From positions 41,627 to 105,626 of the forward strand of contig JASJPK010000022.1 of the NCBI GenBank assembly GCA_031426735.1: DNA of 64,000 nucleotides, written 5' to 3'. The position numbers and the translations under genes are program-made. The notes beneath the pieces are model-generated. The model ran no database searches, was not told where the DNA came from, and worked only from the letters and a program-made list of their open reading frames with translations. Source of the DNA: PFJX01 sp031426735. Lineage in GTDB: Bacteria; Pseudomonadota; Gammaproteobacteria; Burkholderiales; Thiobacillaceae. This document shows positions 53,643 to 64,000 of this stretch, piece by piece. Each line of letters begins with the position of its first letter. Positions within the stretch are counted from its first letter, which is position 1.

Positions 53643-56273
53643 GTGCTCATCGCGCCCACCGAAATTGCACTAGAAGGAACCAAGCCACCTGCCGGTCCAC
53701 GCATCCGCAAACGTAACCGGGCATCTCGCTTGCAAAGCTTCCGCGCCCACTGGCTGACCTTGGCCATCTTCGTCGCCACGCTGGCGGCTGGCCTGTTGGT
53801 CATCGAACTGATCGAGCAGGCCAGGCTGGCTGAGCGGCGTAAGCAGGCTTCGGAACTCAACGCCCAGTTCGCGCGCCATATCGAGCAACAACTGACGCAT
53901 GCCCTGTCCGCCACGCATGCCCTGGCCGCGACAGTGCGCCAGGGCGAAGGCCGGCTACGGGATTTTGCAGGCCAGGCGCGGGAAATGTTGCCCCTCTACC
54001 CGGGCGTGTCCGCGTTGCAGCTGGCGCCGGGCGGCATCATCGGCCAGACCTTCCCGCTCGCCGGAAATGAAAAAGCCATTGGCCACAATCTGCTGATCGA
54101 CACGGCGCGCAACAAGGAGGCCCGTCTTGCCATCACGACCCGGCGCCTGACCCTGGCCGGTCCATTCCGCCTGATCCAGGGTGGAGAAGCCGTGATCGGT
54201 CGCTTGCCCGTGTTCATCGAGCAGGACTTCGGCAAGACCCGTTTTTGGGGATTCACCATCGCGCTGATTCGCCTGCCCGATTTTCTCGCGTCACTGAATC
54301 TTGCCGAACTGGAACGCCTGGGCTACCGCTACGAACTTTGGCGCGTGCATCCGGATAGCGGTGAACGGCACATCTTCGCGCACTCGCGACAGGCTTTGCT
54401 CGATGCCCCGGAAAGCACCGCGTTCGATGTGCCCAACGGTCGCTGGTACCTGAGCCTGGCGCCCGTGCAAGGCTGGCGCGATCCAGCCCGTCTGGTTGGC
54501 GAAGGCCTGGTGGCGCTTCTGCTGTCCGCTTTGCTGGCCCTGGCCGCACACCAATACCAGCGCAACCGGCGCGATTTGCAGGAGAGTGAAGAACGCTTCC
54601 GTACCGTCGCCGACTACACCTACGACTGGGAATACTGGCAGGGGAAACAAGGCGAGATCCTTTATATGTCGCCCTCATGCCGGCACGTCACGGGTTATGC
54701 GTTGGAAGAATTCATGGCCAACCCGAACCTCCTGTACGAAATCGTTCATCCAGAAGACCGTCCTTTGATGGCCGCGCATCGCCATGAAATCAGCATCAAG
54801 AACGATGAAAGCTCGCTGGATTTCCGCATCGTTACCAAGGGTGGCGAAATTCGCTGGATATCGCATGGCTGCCGAGCCGTGTTCGGTCGCAACGAGGAGT
54901 TCCTGGGACGGCGTGCCAGCAACCGCGATATCACCGTGCGCAAACATGCGGAAGCATCGTTGCGGGAGAACGAAGAGCTGTTGCATGCCATCACAAAAAT
55001 TCTGCCGGTGGGGCTCTGGTTTATTGGCGCGGATGGAAATGTGGTCTTCAGCAACGATGCCGCGCAGCGAATCTGGGCGGGTGTGCGCCATGTCGGTTTG
55101 CCGCAGTTCGCCGTCTACAAGGGCTGGCGGCTTGGCAGCGGAAGACTGATGGAACCCCATGAATGGGCCGGGTCACGGGCGGTCGTGAAGGGCGAGACGT
55201 CCATCGGAGAGGAGATCGAGATCGAGTGTTTCGATGGCACGCACAAGATCATCCTGGACTCGGCCGTGCCGCTCCACCGGAGCGACGGCAGCATCCGCGG
55301 CGCGGTCACCATCAACTACGACATCACCGAACGTAAACGTTCGGAAGATATGCTGCGCGAAAGCGAATCGCGCCTGAAGGCCATGTTCGAGAACCTGAGC
55401 AGCGGGGTTGCCGTGTACCAAGCATCGCCGGATGGCATGGACTTCATCATCACCGCCTTCAACCGGGCGGCGGAACGCATAGAGAACGTGCACCGCGAGG
55501 ACCTGATCGGCAAAAGCGTGGTGGAGGCCTTTCCCCGCATCGCCGAATTCGGTCTGCTCGAAGCATTCAGGCGCGTATGGCAAAGCGGCGCCTCGGAACA
55601 TTTCCCGGTCTCTTTCTATCAGGATGGCCGCGTCTCGGGCTGGCGCGAGAACTACGTCTACAAGCTGCCCAATGGCGAGATCGTGGCGATCTATGACGAT
55701 GTCACCAAAGAGAAGCAGATCGAGGAGCAAATGTACCGCCTGGCGAATTACGACGTCCTCACCGGTCTGCCCAATCGCACGCTGCTCGCCGACCGCCTCC
55801 AGCAATCGCTGGCCACGGCCAAGCGGGGCAGGGCGCATATCGCCTTGATGCTGCTCGATCTCGACAAGTTCAAGCCGGTCAACGATCGGTTCGGCCACGA
55901 CATTGGCGACCAGCTGCTGAAGGAGGTGGCGAAACGATTGCTGGATTGTGTGCGCGAATCGGACACCGTTTCGCGCTTGGGTGGCGATGAATTCGTCCTG
56001 CTCTTGCCCGCCATCGAAGCCACACAGGATGCCATGCGGGTCGCGGAGAAAATACTGCATGCCCTCGACCAGCCGTTCGAATTGGCCGGGCATGGCATCA
56101 GTATCTCAGCGAGTATTGGTGTTGCCGTTTATCCCGAGCATGGCGGCGACGAAAAGACGCTCACCAAGCACGCCGACATCGCCATGTACGACGCTAAGAG
56201 AGCCGGGCGCAACAATGCGCGGTTGTTCCAGGTCGAAATGGTGGAGTCAATGGGAAAGATTTCGCATGGATAA
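53643..56273 (+). CDS. CHASE-PAS-GGDEF diguanylate cyclase
   Basis: An 876-residue inner-membrane sensor. Helix 1 (about 38-57) and helix 2 (about 284-303) flank a periplasmic CHASE-like domain (YRYELWRVHPDSGERHIFAHS at 228-248). Three PAS segments follow (about 315-435, 440-565, 575-690), then GGDEF at 780-784 with NYDVLTGLPNRT and an I-site R771-ES-D774. The cyclase site is intact; there is no EAL domain. It starts at GTG 53643; no ATG is better placed. Its ligand is unknown. Confidence 0.93.
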   Translation: MLIAPTEIALEGTKPPAGPRIRKRNRASRLQSFRAHWLTLAIFVATLAAGLLVIELIEQARLAERRKQASELNAQFARHIEQQLTHALSATHALAATVRQGEGRLRDFAGQAREMLPLYPGVSALQLAPGGIIGQTFPLAGNEKAIGHNLLIDTARNKEARLAITTRRLTLAGPFRLIQGGEAVIGRLPVFIEQDFGKTRFWGFTIALIRLPDFLASLNLAELERLGYRYELWRVHPDSGERHIFAHSRQALLDAPESTAFDVPNGRWYLSLAPVQGWRDPARLVGEGLVALLLSALLALAAHQYQRNRRDLQESEERFRTVADYTYDWEYWQGKQGEILYMSPSCRHVTGYALEEFMANPNLLYEIVHPEDRPLMAAHRHEISIKNDESSLDFRIVTKGGEIRWISHGCRAVFGRNEEFLGRRASNRDITVRKHAEASLRENEELLHAITKILPVGLWFIGADGNVVFSNDAAQRIWAGVRHVGLPQFAVYKGWRLGSGRLMEPHEWAGSRAVVKGETSIGEEIEIECFDGTHKIILDSAVPLHRSDGSIRGAVTINYDITERKRSEDMLRESESRLKAMFENLSSGVAVYQASPDGMDFIITAFNRAAERIENVHREDLIGKSVVEAFPRIAEFGLLEAFRRVWQSGASEHFPVSFYQDGRVSGWRENYVYKLPNGEIVAIYDDVTKEKQIEEQMYRLANYDVLTGLPNRTLLADRLQQSLATAKRGRAHIALMLLDLDKFKPVNDRFGHDIGDQLLKEVAKRLLDCVRESDTVSRLGGDEFVLLLPAIEATQDAMRVAEKILHALDQPFELAGHGISISASIGVAVYPEHGGDEKTLTKHADIAMYDAKRAGRNNARLFQVEMVESMGKISHG

Positions 56274-56278
56274 GTGGC

Positions 56279-56309
56279 GTAGCCCGGATGCAGCGCAGCG
56301 GAATCCGGG
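56279..56309. repeat. Single-arm REP-like palindrome
   Basis: GTAGCCCGGATGCAGCGCAG and the following bases form a hairpin with CCCGGAT paired to ATCCGGG. This is a common proteobacterial intergenic sequence, here directly after the GGDEF gene stop. Confidence 0.7.
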
Positions 56310-56384
56310 GTGGCGACTGCCCTGCAACCGGGCGATAGACAGTATGCAGAAGGGCGGCGGTCGTCGATTTACGGCAGCGGCAGC

Positions 56385-56473
56385 GTAGGAGCGCCTTCCA
56401 AGGCGCGATCCCCGGCCAGCGGAACGCAGCCCGCCCGCCGCCCGATCAATCGCGCCTTGGAAGGCGCTCCTAC
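56385..56473. repeat. Perfect 25-bp two-armed REP-like palindrome
   Basis: The arms 56385-56409 and 56449-56473 are exact inverses, beginning GTAGGAGCGCCTTCCAAGGC. The 25-base left arm is identical to 17469-17493. It lies between the convergent GGDEF and uvrA genes and may stop both transcripts. Confidence 0.92.
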
Positions 56474-56533
56474 ATGGGTAGGTGCCTGCGGCCATCTGCG
56501 AGGGGTCACATCTTGCCGCTGCTGCAATGGACC

Positions 56534-59347
<2,814 letters not shown>

Positions 59348-59483
59348 GGTTGATGGCCGATGCAAAGAGACGGCCGAATATACCCGCCCAGCGATACGCG
59401 GCTCAAATCAGCAGTATGCGGGAGCGCCCGCATGGTCGCTCCCGCAGATCAAGTCGCTACGCCGTTCAGGCGCGGTACAAGGT

Positions 59484-59801
59484 TCAGAGCATTTCCCCTT
59501 CGCCGACGTTATGCGTATCCCAGCCTTGTCCGGGCAGGCTGCCGATAGACGTTCCCATATAACTCGGCATGGCGGCGTTGAGCGGTTCGCCGCTGCCGCT
59601 CTTGAAGGAGTCGAACTCATTGCCCGCGATGCTGCCGATGCTGGGATGAACGTAGGTCAAGGAAAGGCTGGTGGGATCGCCCTGGCCAACTTTGAAGATG
59701 TCCCATTCATTGCCCGGCGCAGAAATCGCAGGTGCGGCGAGCAGCGCGCTGGTCAAGCCGAGGAAAAGGGAAAGGCGGGAGGCTGTTTTCAGGGTCGTCA
59801 T
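59484..59801 (-). CDS. Small secreted protein with three internal repeats
   Basis: A 105-residue exported protein. The signal peptide ends SALLAAPAISA. The mature 75 residues consist largely of three repeats of the pattern G-[NQ]-x-[WF]-D-x-[FH]-[KN]-x-G-x-G-[DE], namely GNEWDIFKVGQGDP, GNEFDSFKSGSGEP and GQGWDTHNVGEGEM. Joining segments are 18-20 residues long. AGGAG lies 7 bases upstream of ATG 59801. I recognise no family; the spacing suggests a small repeated binding or structural unit. Confidence 0.78.
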   Translation of the reverse strand: MTTLKTASRLSLFLGLTSALLAAPAISAPGNEWDIFKVGQGDPTSLSLTYVHPSIGSIAGNEFDSFKSGSGEPLNAAMPSYMGTSIGSLPGQGWDTHNVGEGEML

Positions 59802-59973
59802 GATTAACTCCTAGAATGAGAGTACGAAGGCTGCAAATCGGCTTAACAGGCTGTTTGCACCCAAACCTGAAAGGCCGCGCTGGCGGTCGCTTTCAGTCAG
59901 GAAAGCGGAACCCTTTGCTTGTTGAAATGGTCGGCGTTTCCATAGTGTTAATACGTGGCCGAAGGAGAAACGG

Positions 59974-60912
59974 ATGCGTTTTTTGCTGCTTGGATTCCTA
60001 TTGTTTCTGTCCAGCGCGCTTCAGTGCGCCCAGGCAACGCCGTTGGCTGGCGCCGGCCAGGATTGGTCGAATTGGGTGCTCCGAGTGGAAGTGCGTCGCG
60101 CCGATGGCAAAATGGAAACCGGCTCCGCCGTTGCGATTGCACCGGAGCGGGTCATCACCAACTGTCATGTCGTGCGCAACGCCAGCAAGATCAGACTGTG
60201 GCGCAAGGCGGAGAGCTGGGCGGCGCGCACTGAAATCGGCGATGCCTACCGCGATCTGTGCTTTCTCGATGTGCCGGGATTCCACGGCGCCATCCCGCCG
60301 CTGGCCGGTCCGGGCGACGACAAGGTCGGCGTGGCGGTGGTCGCGGCCGGTTATTCAGGCGGCCAGCTCAGCGCCCGCAGCGGGGTGATCAAGGGTTTGT
60401 ATTTCTGTTCCTGCGACGGCGGCCAGGTGATTCAGACCTCGGCGTCGTTCGATCCCGGCGCCAGCGGCGGCGGCTTGTTCGATGGCCAGGGCCGCTTGCT
60501 CGGCATCCTCACATTCAAATCCATGCTGGGCGGCGACTTTCACTTCGCCGTGCCGGTGGGCTGGATGAAGATGATGACGGAGTCGCTTTCCGACGATATC
60601 GGCGGGCGCGGATCGTTCTGGGAAAACTCGCACCAGGAAAGCGGCTATTTCCTGGCCGCTTGCGATATGCACGCGAAGCAGGACTGGACGACGCTCCTGA
60701 AGCTCGCCCTGGACTGGAGCCGGCAAACGCCGAGCGATCCGCAGGCATGGATGGCCCTGGGTCGGGCGCAGCTCGGCCTGCATCGGCAGGAAGCTGCGGT
60801 GACGGCTTTCCAACGGGTGTTGCAGCTGGATTCGACGCATGCCGAGGCCTGGTGGGAATTGCAGAAACTGGAACTGGATCTCGGCCGTACCCTCACCGAC
60901 GGGCGTCACTAA
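59974..60912 (+). CDS. Secreted trypsin-like serine protease with TPR-like tail
   Basis: A 312-residue exported protein. The signal peptide MRFLLLGFLLFLSSALQCAQA is followed by an S1-like domain with the catalytic histidine in ITNCHVVRN, the aspartate probably in YRDLCFLDV, and the serine in GASGGGLFDGQGRLLGI. The C-terminal 80 residues are helical and read as one to two TPR units (DPQAWMALGRAQLGLHRQEAAVTAFQRVLQLDSTHAEAWWEL). AAGGAG lies 8 bases before ATG 59974. It converges on the NTF2-like gene across a strong hairpin. Confidence 0.82.
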   Translation: MRFLLLGFLLFLSSALQCAQATPLAGAGQDWSNWVLRVEVRRADGKMETGSAVAIAPERVITNCHVVRNASKIRLWRKAESWAARTEIGDAYRDLCFLDVPGFHGAIPPLAGPGDDKVGVAVVAAGYSGGQLSARSGVIKGLYFCSCDGGQVIQTSASFDPGASGGGLFDGQGRLLGILTFKSMLGGDFHFAVPVGWMKMMTESLSDDIGGRGSFWENSHQESGYFLAACDMHAKQDWTTLLKLALDWSRQTPSDPQAWMALGRAQLGLHRQEAAVTAFQRVLQLDSTHAEAWWELQKLELDLGRTLTDGRH

Positions 60913-60919
60913 GTCGTTA

Positions 60920-60983
60920 AACCTTGAAACAGCAGTTGACCGCTGCTTACCCCTCGGGCGGGTTCAACTGCTGTTTCAAGGTT
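60920..60983. terminator. Long inverted repeat between convergent genes
   Basis: The perfect 20-bp arms 60920-60939 and 60964-60983 (AACCTTGAAACAGCAGTTGA and its inverse) enclose 24 bases. It lies between the protease and NTF2-like gene stops, so a bidirectional terminator is likely. Confidence 0.8.
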
Positions 60984-60989
60984 AAATCG

Positions 60990-61373
60990 CTAAGTCGCCG
61001 CGGCCGCCGCGAACAAAGGCCCCGGATCCCAGTAGCCGGCCATCTGCACGATGCGGCCGTCGGCATCGAAGCTGAATACATCGATACCCTGCACCTTGGC
61101 TGTACGGCCGTTGCGGGCCAGGCAACGCGCGGTAAAGTCGACCGCCGCCTGGTCGCCGCAGACGAAGGCGGCGCCCGGCTGGAAGTCGAGATCGACGAAC
61201 AGTCCGGCGACGCTCTCGAAAAATACCCGGTGCGCCTCAAGGCCCTGGCGGGCGGGGGCATCGGCGGGGTCGAAGGCGACGCTGTTCGGCGCGAAGCAGG
61301 CCACCCAGGCTGCCGCATCCTTGCGATTGATGGCGGCGAAGTAGCTGGCGATGGTGTCGACGGGTTTGTGCAT
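60990..61373 (-). CDS. SnoaL/NTF2-like protein
   Basis: A 127-residue cone-shaped NTF2-fold protein: VDTIASYFAAINRKDAAAWVACFAPNSVAFDP, with the later VDFTARCLARNGRTAKVQGIDVFSFDADGRIVQMAGYWDPGPL. Family members are polyketide cyclases, isomerases or ligand binders. It is 10 bases downstream of the acyl-CoA dehydrogenase gene, with TGAGGTGA before ATG 61373, so co-transcribed. The substrate is unknown. Confidence 0.84.
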   Translation of the reverse strand: MHKPVDTIASYFAAINRKDAAAWVACFAPNSVAFDPADAPARQGLEAHRVFFESVAGLFVDLDFQPGAAFVCGDQAAVDFTARCLARNGRTAKVQGIDVFSFDADGRIVQMAGYWDPGPLFAAAAAT

Positions 61374-61383
61374 GTCATTCACC

Positions 61384-62637
61384 TCAGGCCGCACCGGAAT
61401 CGAGTTCTGCCTGCCGCGCCAGGATCAACTGGGCGCCGGAGAGGGCGAGCACATCGTTGCTGCCATCCTCGATCAGGGCGGCGCGGGCGTCGCGGAAAAG
61501 TTTTTCCACCAGCTCGCCTTTCACCAGGCCGTTGCCGCCCAGCAACTGCACGGCGGAATCGCACACCGCGTAGGCCGCCTCGGTGCAATACACCTTGGCG
61601 GCCGTCGCCAGCTCGGTCGCCGGCACCGTGCGTCCGGCGTTGTAGGCGAAGGCGTTGCGCGACAGGGCGCGGCTCGATTCCACCCGGCAATACATATCGA
61701 ACAGCCGTTTCTGCACCAACTGGTGTTCGCACAGCCGTTTGCCGCCCTGTACCCGCCTGCGCGTGTGGCTGAGCGCCGCCTCGTAGGCCGCCTGTGCCAC
61801 GCCGGTGAAGATGCTGCCCATGGCGGCGTTGGTCAGGGCCAGTGTCTGGTCCAGCAGCAGCGGATAGGCGTCGGCGCCGGCGAGCAGATGATCGTGCGGA
61901 ATGTGTACGTCATGAAACGTGAAGCCGCCCTGGTTCAGTGCCCGCTGGCCCAGCTTGTCCAGATGCGGGCCGCGCACCACGCCGGGCAGGTTCAGCGGCA
62001 ACAGCGCGATGCCTCCGCCAGCCAGGCCGCGCGCCGGGTCGGTGGCCAGATACACCGCTGCGTGCGTGGCAATGCCGCCGTTCGATACCCAGCGCGCCTT
62101 GGCGCCGTTGATCAGCCAGCCGTCGCCCTGCGCCCGAGCGGTGACGCCGGCGCGGATGCTCGGGTCGTGGAACTGGGGGGCGTTCAGCATGAAGTGGTCG
62201 GAGCCGTGCTCCGGCTCGGTGATGGCCCAGCAGCCGACCACGCTCGCCTGGCGATCCTCCACAAACGGCCGCACGAAGGTTTCGGTCAGCGCCGACTGGC
62301 CCAGCTTGGCGGCGAGAAAGGCGGGGAAGCCGGTCACCGCCAGGCTGACCGCGAAATCCGCCGAGCCCCAGCCCAGTTCTTCCAGCGCGATGGCCAGGTC
62401 GAGTCCATCCAGCCCCATGCCGCCGTGGGTTGCCGGCACCAGGGCGGTGTGCAGACCGGCGCCATAGGCGGTGCGCAGCGTGGTCCAGAGCAGCGAATCG
62501 GACGCGGCCACGGCATCCGGGCCAAGCGGATCGAGTGCGGCGGCGGCGGGGCGCAAAACATCGCGGGCGAAGGCATGTACCTTCGACTTCAACTCTGCCT
62601 GGGTGGGGGTGATGCGCGTGTCGTAGTCGGTGTACAT
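61384..62637 (-). CDS. Acyl-CoA dehydrogenase family flavoprotein
   Basis: A 417-residue FAD enzyme. It has the family segments CWAITEPEHGSDHF (FAD site), AQGDGWLINGAKARWVSNGGIA, and the C-terminal LLGGNGLVKGELVEKLFRDARAALIEDGSND. In the usual family motif IYEGT the base is the glutamate; the aligned text here is IEDGS, so the base may be aspartate or lie elsewhere. AGGAGGAGG precedes the ATG at 62637. It is divergent from the ECF sigma gene and probably co-regulated with it. Confidence 0.88.
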   Translation of the reverse strand: MYTDYDTRITPTQAELKSKVHAFARDVLRPAAAALDPLGPDAVAASDSLLWTTLRTAYGAGLHTALVPATHGGMGLDGLDLAIALEELGWGSADFAVSLAVTGFPAFLAAKLGQSALTETFVRPFVEDRQASVVGCWAITEPEHGSDHFMLNAPQFHDPSIRAGVTARAQGDGWLINGAKARWVSNGGIATHAAVYLATDPARGLAGGGIALLPLNLPGVVRGPHLDKLGQRALNQGGFTFHDVHIPHDHLLAGADAYPLLLDQTLALTNAAMGSIFTGVAQAAYEAALSHTRRRVQGGKRLCEHQLVQKRLFDMYCRVESSRALSRNAFAYNAGRTVPATELATAAKVYCTEAAYAVCDSAVQLLGGNGLVKGELVEKLFRDARAALIEDGSNDVLALSGAQLILARQAELDSGAA

Positions 62638-62667
62638 GTGTCCTCCTCCTGCTTTTTGTCGTGCTGC

Positions 62668-62705
62668 CCGCATCCAATACGTCTACGGCGAAAGTATGGA
62701 TGCGG
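62668..62705. promoter_or_regulatory. Dyad in the divergent promoter region
   Basis: CCGCATCCA (62668-62676) and TGGATGCGG (62697-62705) are exact inverses, with ATAC/GTAT extending the symmetry. It lies 31-68 bases upstream of the dehydrogenase start, and could be an operator or part of a hairpin. Confidence 0.5.
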
Positions 62706-62797
62706 CCACATCCAGTTCGTGCCGCGCCGCGTACAGCAGATACCCTCTTTGAAAGTACAGCCATGCTTGCCCTGGAGTCCTCAGTCGGCGTCGTTCC

Positions 62798-62803
62798 TAT
62801 AAT
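62798..62803 (+). promoter_or_regulatory. Possible -10 element before ECF sigma gene
   Basis: TATAAT lies 32 bases before ATG 62835. No good -35 is seen at 17 bases, so this is weak evidence for a sigma-70 promoter. Confidence 0.3.
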
Positions 62804-62834
62804 GCTGCGCATCCTCGGTCGAGACATACCCGTC

Positions 62835-63443
62835 ATGAACTCGCACACCATCCCCGCAGCAGACGAAGCCAAGCGCGAGGCGGCCGATGCCGCGCTGGCC
62901 GCGTTGATTCGGCGCATGTCCGCGGCGGACGAACCGGCTTTTGCCGCGTTTTACGATGCCACGCTGGGCAAGGTCTACGGCCTCGCGCTGCGCATCACCG
63001 GCCGGCCGGATGCCGCCGAGGATGTGGTCGCCGAGGTCTATCACCAGGCTTGGCGCCAGGCTGCCAGCTATGACCCGGCGCGTGGCCGGCCGTTGACCTG
63101 GCTGCTGACCCTGACCCAGAGCCGCGCGCTGGACAATCTGCGCCGGCGCGACGCGGCCGACAGCCATCCCGAGCCGGAAACGCTGGCCGAGGCGCAGACC
63201 GATGCCACATCCGATCCGCTCGATCTGTTGTTGACGCTAGAACGCGACAGCGCCATACACGGCGCGCTCGCCCGGATCGTGCCGATCCAGCGGCAGTTGC
63301 TGGCGCTGGCCTTTTATCGGGATCTGTCGCATCGGGAAATCGCCGATCATGCGCACCTGCCGTTAGGCACCGTGAAAACCCATATTCGCAAAGCCCTGCT
63401 GGCTTTGCACTCTGCCCTGGCCAAAGGAGTGGCGGCATCATGA
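62835..63443 (+). CDS. ECF-type RNA polymerase sigma factor
   Basis: A 202-residue group IV sigma factor. Region 2 contains FYDATLGKVYGLALRITGRPDAAEDVVAEVYHQAW and region 2.4 to 3 RGRPLTWLLTLTQSRALDNLRRRD. Region 4 contains LAFYRDLSHREIADHAHLPLGTVKTHIRKALLALHSAL, the DNA-binding helix-turn-helix. It resembles the RpoE/ECF11-like group paired with ChrR. ATG 62835 gives the usual N-terminus. It overlaps the anti-sigma gene (ATGA). Confidence 0.9.
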   Translation: MNSHTIPAADEAKREAADAALAALIRRMSAADEPAFAAFYDATLGKVYGLALRITGRPDAAEDVVAEVYHQAWRQAASYDPARGRPLTWLLTLTQSRALDNLRRRDAADSHPEPETLAEAQTDATSDPLDLLLTLERDSAIHGALARIVPIQRQLLALAFYRDLSHREIADHAHLPLGTVKTHIRKALLALHSALAKGVAAS

Positions 63444-63967
63444 AATCGCGCGTTCATCCCACCGATCCGCTGTTCGACGCAGCGCTGAACGAGGCCTTGC
63501 TGACGGCCCAGGCGCTGTTGCTACCGCCGCCGGAGCGGCAGGCTGCGTTGCGCGAACGGGTGCTCGCAGGCGTGACGGCCGCACCGCTCCCGGCCAGCGT
63601 CGAGCATCTCACCGTGCGCGGTCTCGAAGGTGACTGGCTGCCGCTGATGCCGGGGATCCACATCAAGCTGCTGCGTGAGGATGTCGCGACGCGCAGTTAC
63701 CTGTTGCGCATGGCGCCCGGTGCGCGACTGCCGGCGCACGGCCACAGCCACGAGGAGGAATGCCTGGTGCTGGAAGGCGATGTCTGGCTGGACGCGTTGC
63801 ACGCCCATGCCGGCGATTACCACCTGGCACGCAGCGGTCGGCCGCATGGCGTGGTGCGCAGCGACGGCGGTTGCCTGTTGTTCCTGCGCGGCCAGAAGGA
63901 ATACGCAGCGCCGGGGACATATGAAAGCTATGTAGGGCGGAAAAGCGTAGCGCCTTCCGCCGCATGA
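63440..63967 (+). CDS. ChrR-type cupin anti-sigma factor
   Basis: A 175-residue zinc-dependent anti-sigma factor. The N-terminal 70 residues (helical, binding sigma in the family) precede a cupin domain with GARLPAHGHSHEEECLVLEGDVWL and HAGDYHLARSGRPHGVV, which carry its metal-binding histidines and glutamate. In Rhodobacter the RpoE-ChrR pair responds to singlet oxygen; the signal here is inferred only. A REP-like element begins inside its 3' end. Confidence 0.87.
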   Translation: MKSRVHPTDPLFDAALNEALLTAQALLLPPPERQAALRERVLAGVTAAPLPASVEHLTVRGLEGDWLPLMPGIHIKLLREDVATRSYLLRMAPGARLPAHGHSHEEECLVLEGDVWLDALHAHAGDYHLARSGRPHGVVRSDGGCLLFLRGQKEYAAPGTYESYVGRKSVAPSAA

Positions 63968-64000
63968 CGACCCATTCGGCGGAAGGCGCTACGCTTTTCC
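63939..64000. repeat. REP-like palindrome at window end
   Basis: The arms 63939-63962 and 63977-64000 are perfect 24-base inverses, starting GGAAAAGCGTAGCGCCTTCC. The element is cut by the window edge. Its left arm runs through the last codons of the anti-sigma gene. Confidence 0.85.

Overview
The window looks like a chromosomal segment of a GC-rich, flagellated, Gram-negative betaproteobacterium. Support comes from lipid A synthesis (LpxK), BamC, TonB-dependent receptors, PEP-CTERM proteins, and gene neighbourhoods usual for that class: panBC/dNK/folK/pcnB, exbB-exbD-lpxK-trm112, suhB/trmJ/cysE/iscR-iscSUA-hscBA-fdx-iscX, and fmdB/DUF502/aspS. Rhodocyclales or Nitrosomonadales seem most likely, but the sequence alone does not fix genus or order. 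I see no rRNA, tRNA, CRISPR array, prophage or intact insertion sequence.

Layout. 0-4.2 kb (minus): pantothenate and folate genes, a deoxynucleoside kinase and poly(A) polymerase. 4.3-6.6 kb (plus): ExbB/ExbD energy transducers, LpxK and a Trm112-like protein. 6.6-12.9 kb (plus): flagellar cluster fliJKLMNOPQR with a sigma-54 promoter before fliK. 12.9-17.4 kb: dapA, bamC, a metallo-beta-lactamase-fold hydrolase, an RhlE-type helicase and a DUF3301 protein in one overlapping run. 17.4-23.9 kb: a PEP-CTERM protein with its own sigma-54 promoter, a pseudouridine synthase coupled to a 1154-residue protein of unknown function, and two small unknown genes. 24.0-30.3 kb: an M14-like peptidase / hydrolase / AMP-ligase trio, then fmdB, DUF502 and aspS. 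30.5-42.8 kb: an accessory locus of three tandem paralogous TonB-dependent receptors, a periplasmic binding protein and a 1485-residue hybrid sensor kinase carrying GGDEF and EAL domains. 42.9-52.6 kb: suhB, trmJ, cysE and the complete ISC iron-sulfur operon, with a DUF3050 gene inserted between hscA and fdx. 52.6-64 kb: a second PEP-CTERM gene with a matching sigma-54 promoter, a CHASE/PAS/GGDEF protein, uvrA, a small secreted repeat protein, a trypsin-like protease with a TPR-like tail, and an ECF sigma / ChrR-type anti-sigma pair divergent from an acyl-CoA dehydrogenase and an NTF2-like protein.

How the parts fit. The best candidate for an undescribed system is the 30.5-42.8 kb locus. Its genes overlap or nearly touch, the three receptors share an unusual motif between signal peptide and plug, and a substrate-binding protein sits beside a large c-di-GMP sensor kinase with no ABC permease or ATPase. 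This suggests uptake coupled to sensing rather than to ABC import. A second candidate is the DUF3050 gene embedded in the ISC operon. Two regulatory pairings also stand out: near-identical IscR-type boxes over the promoters of cysE and iscR, and near-identical sigma-54 promoters at the same distance from both PEP-CTERM genes. A family of intergenic REP-like palindromes is scattered through the window.
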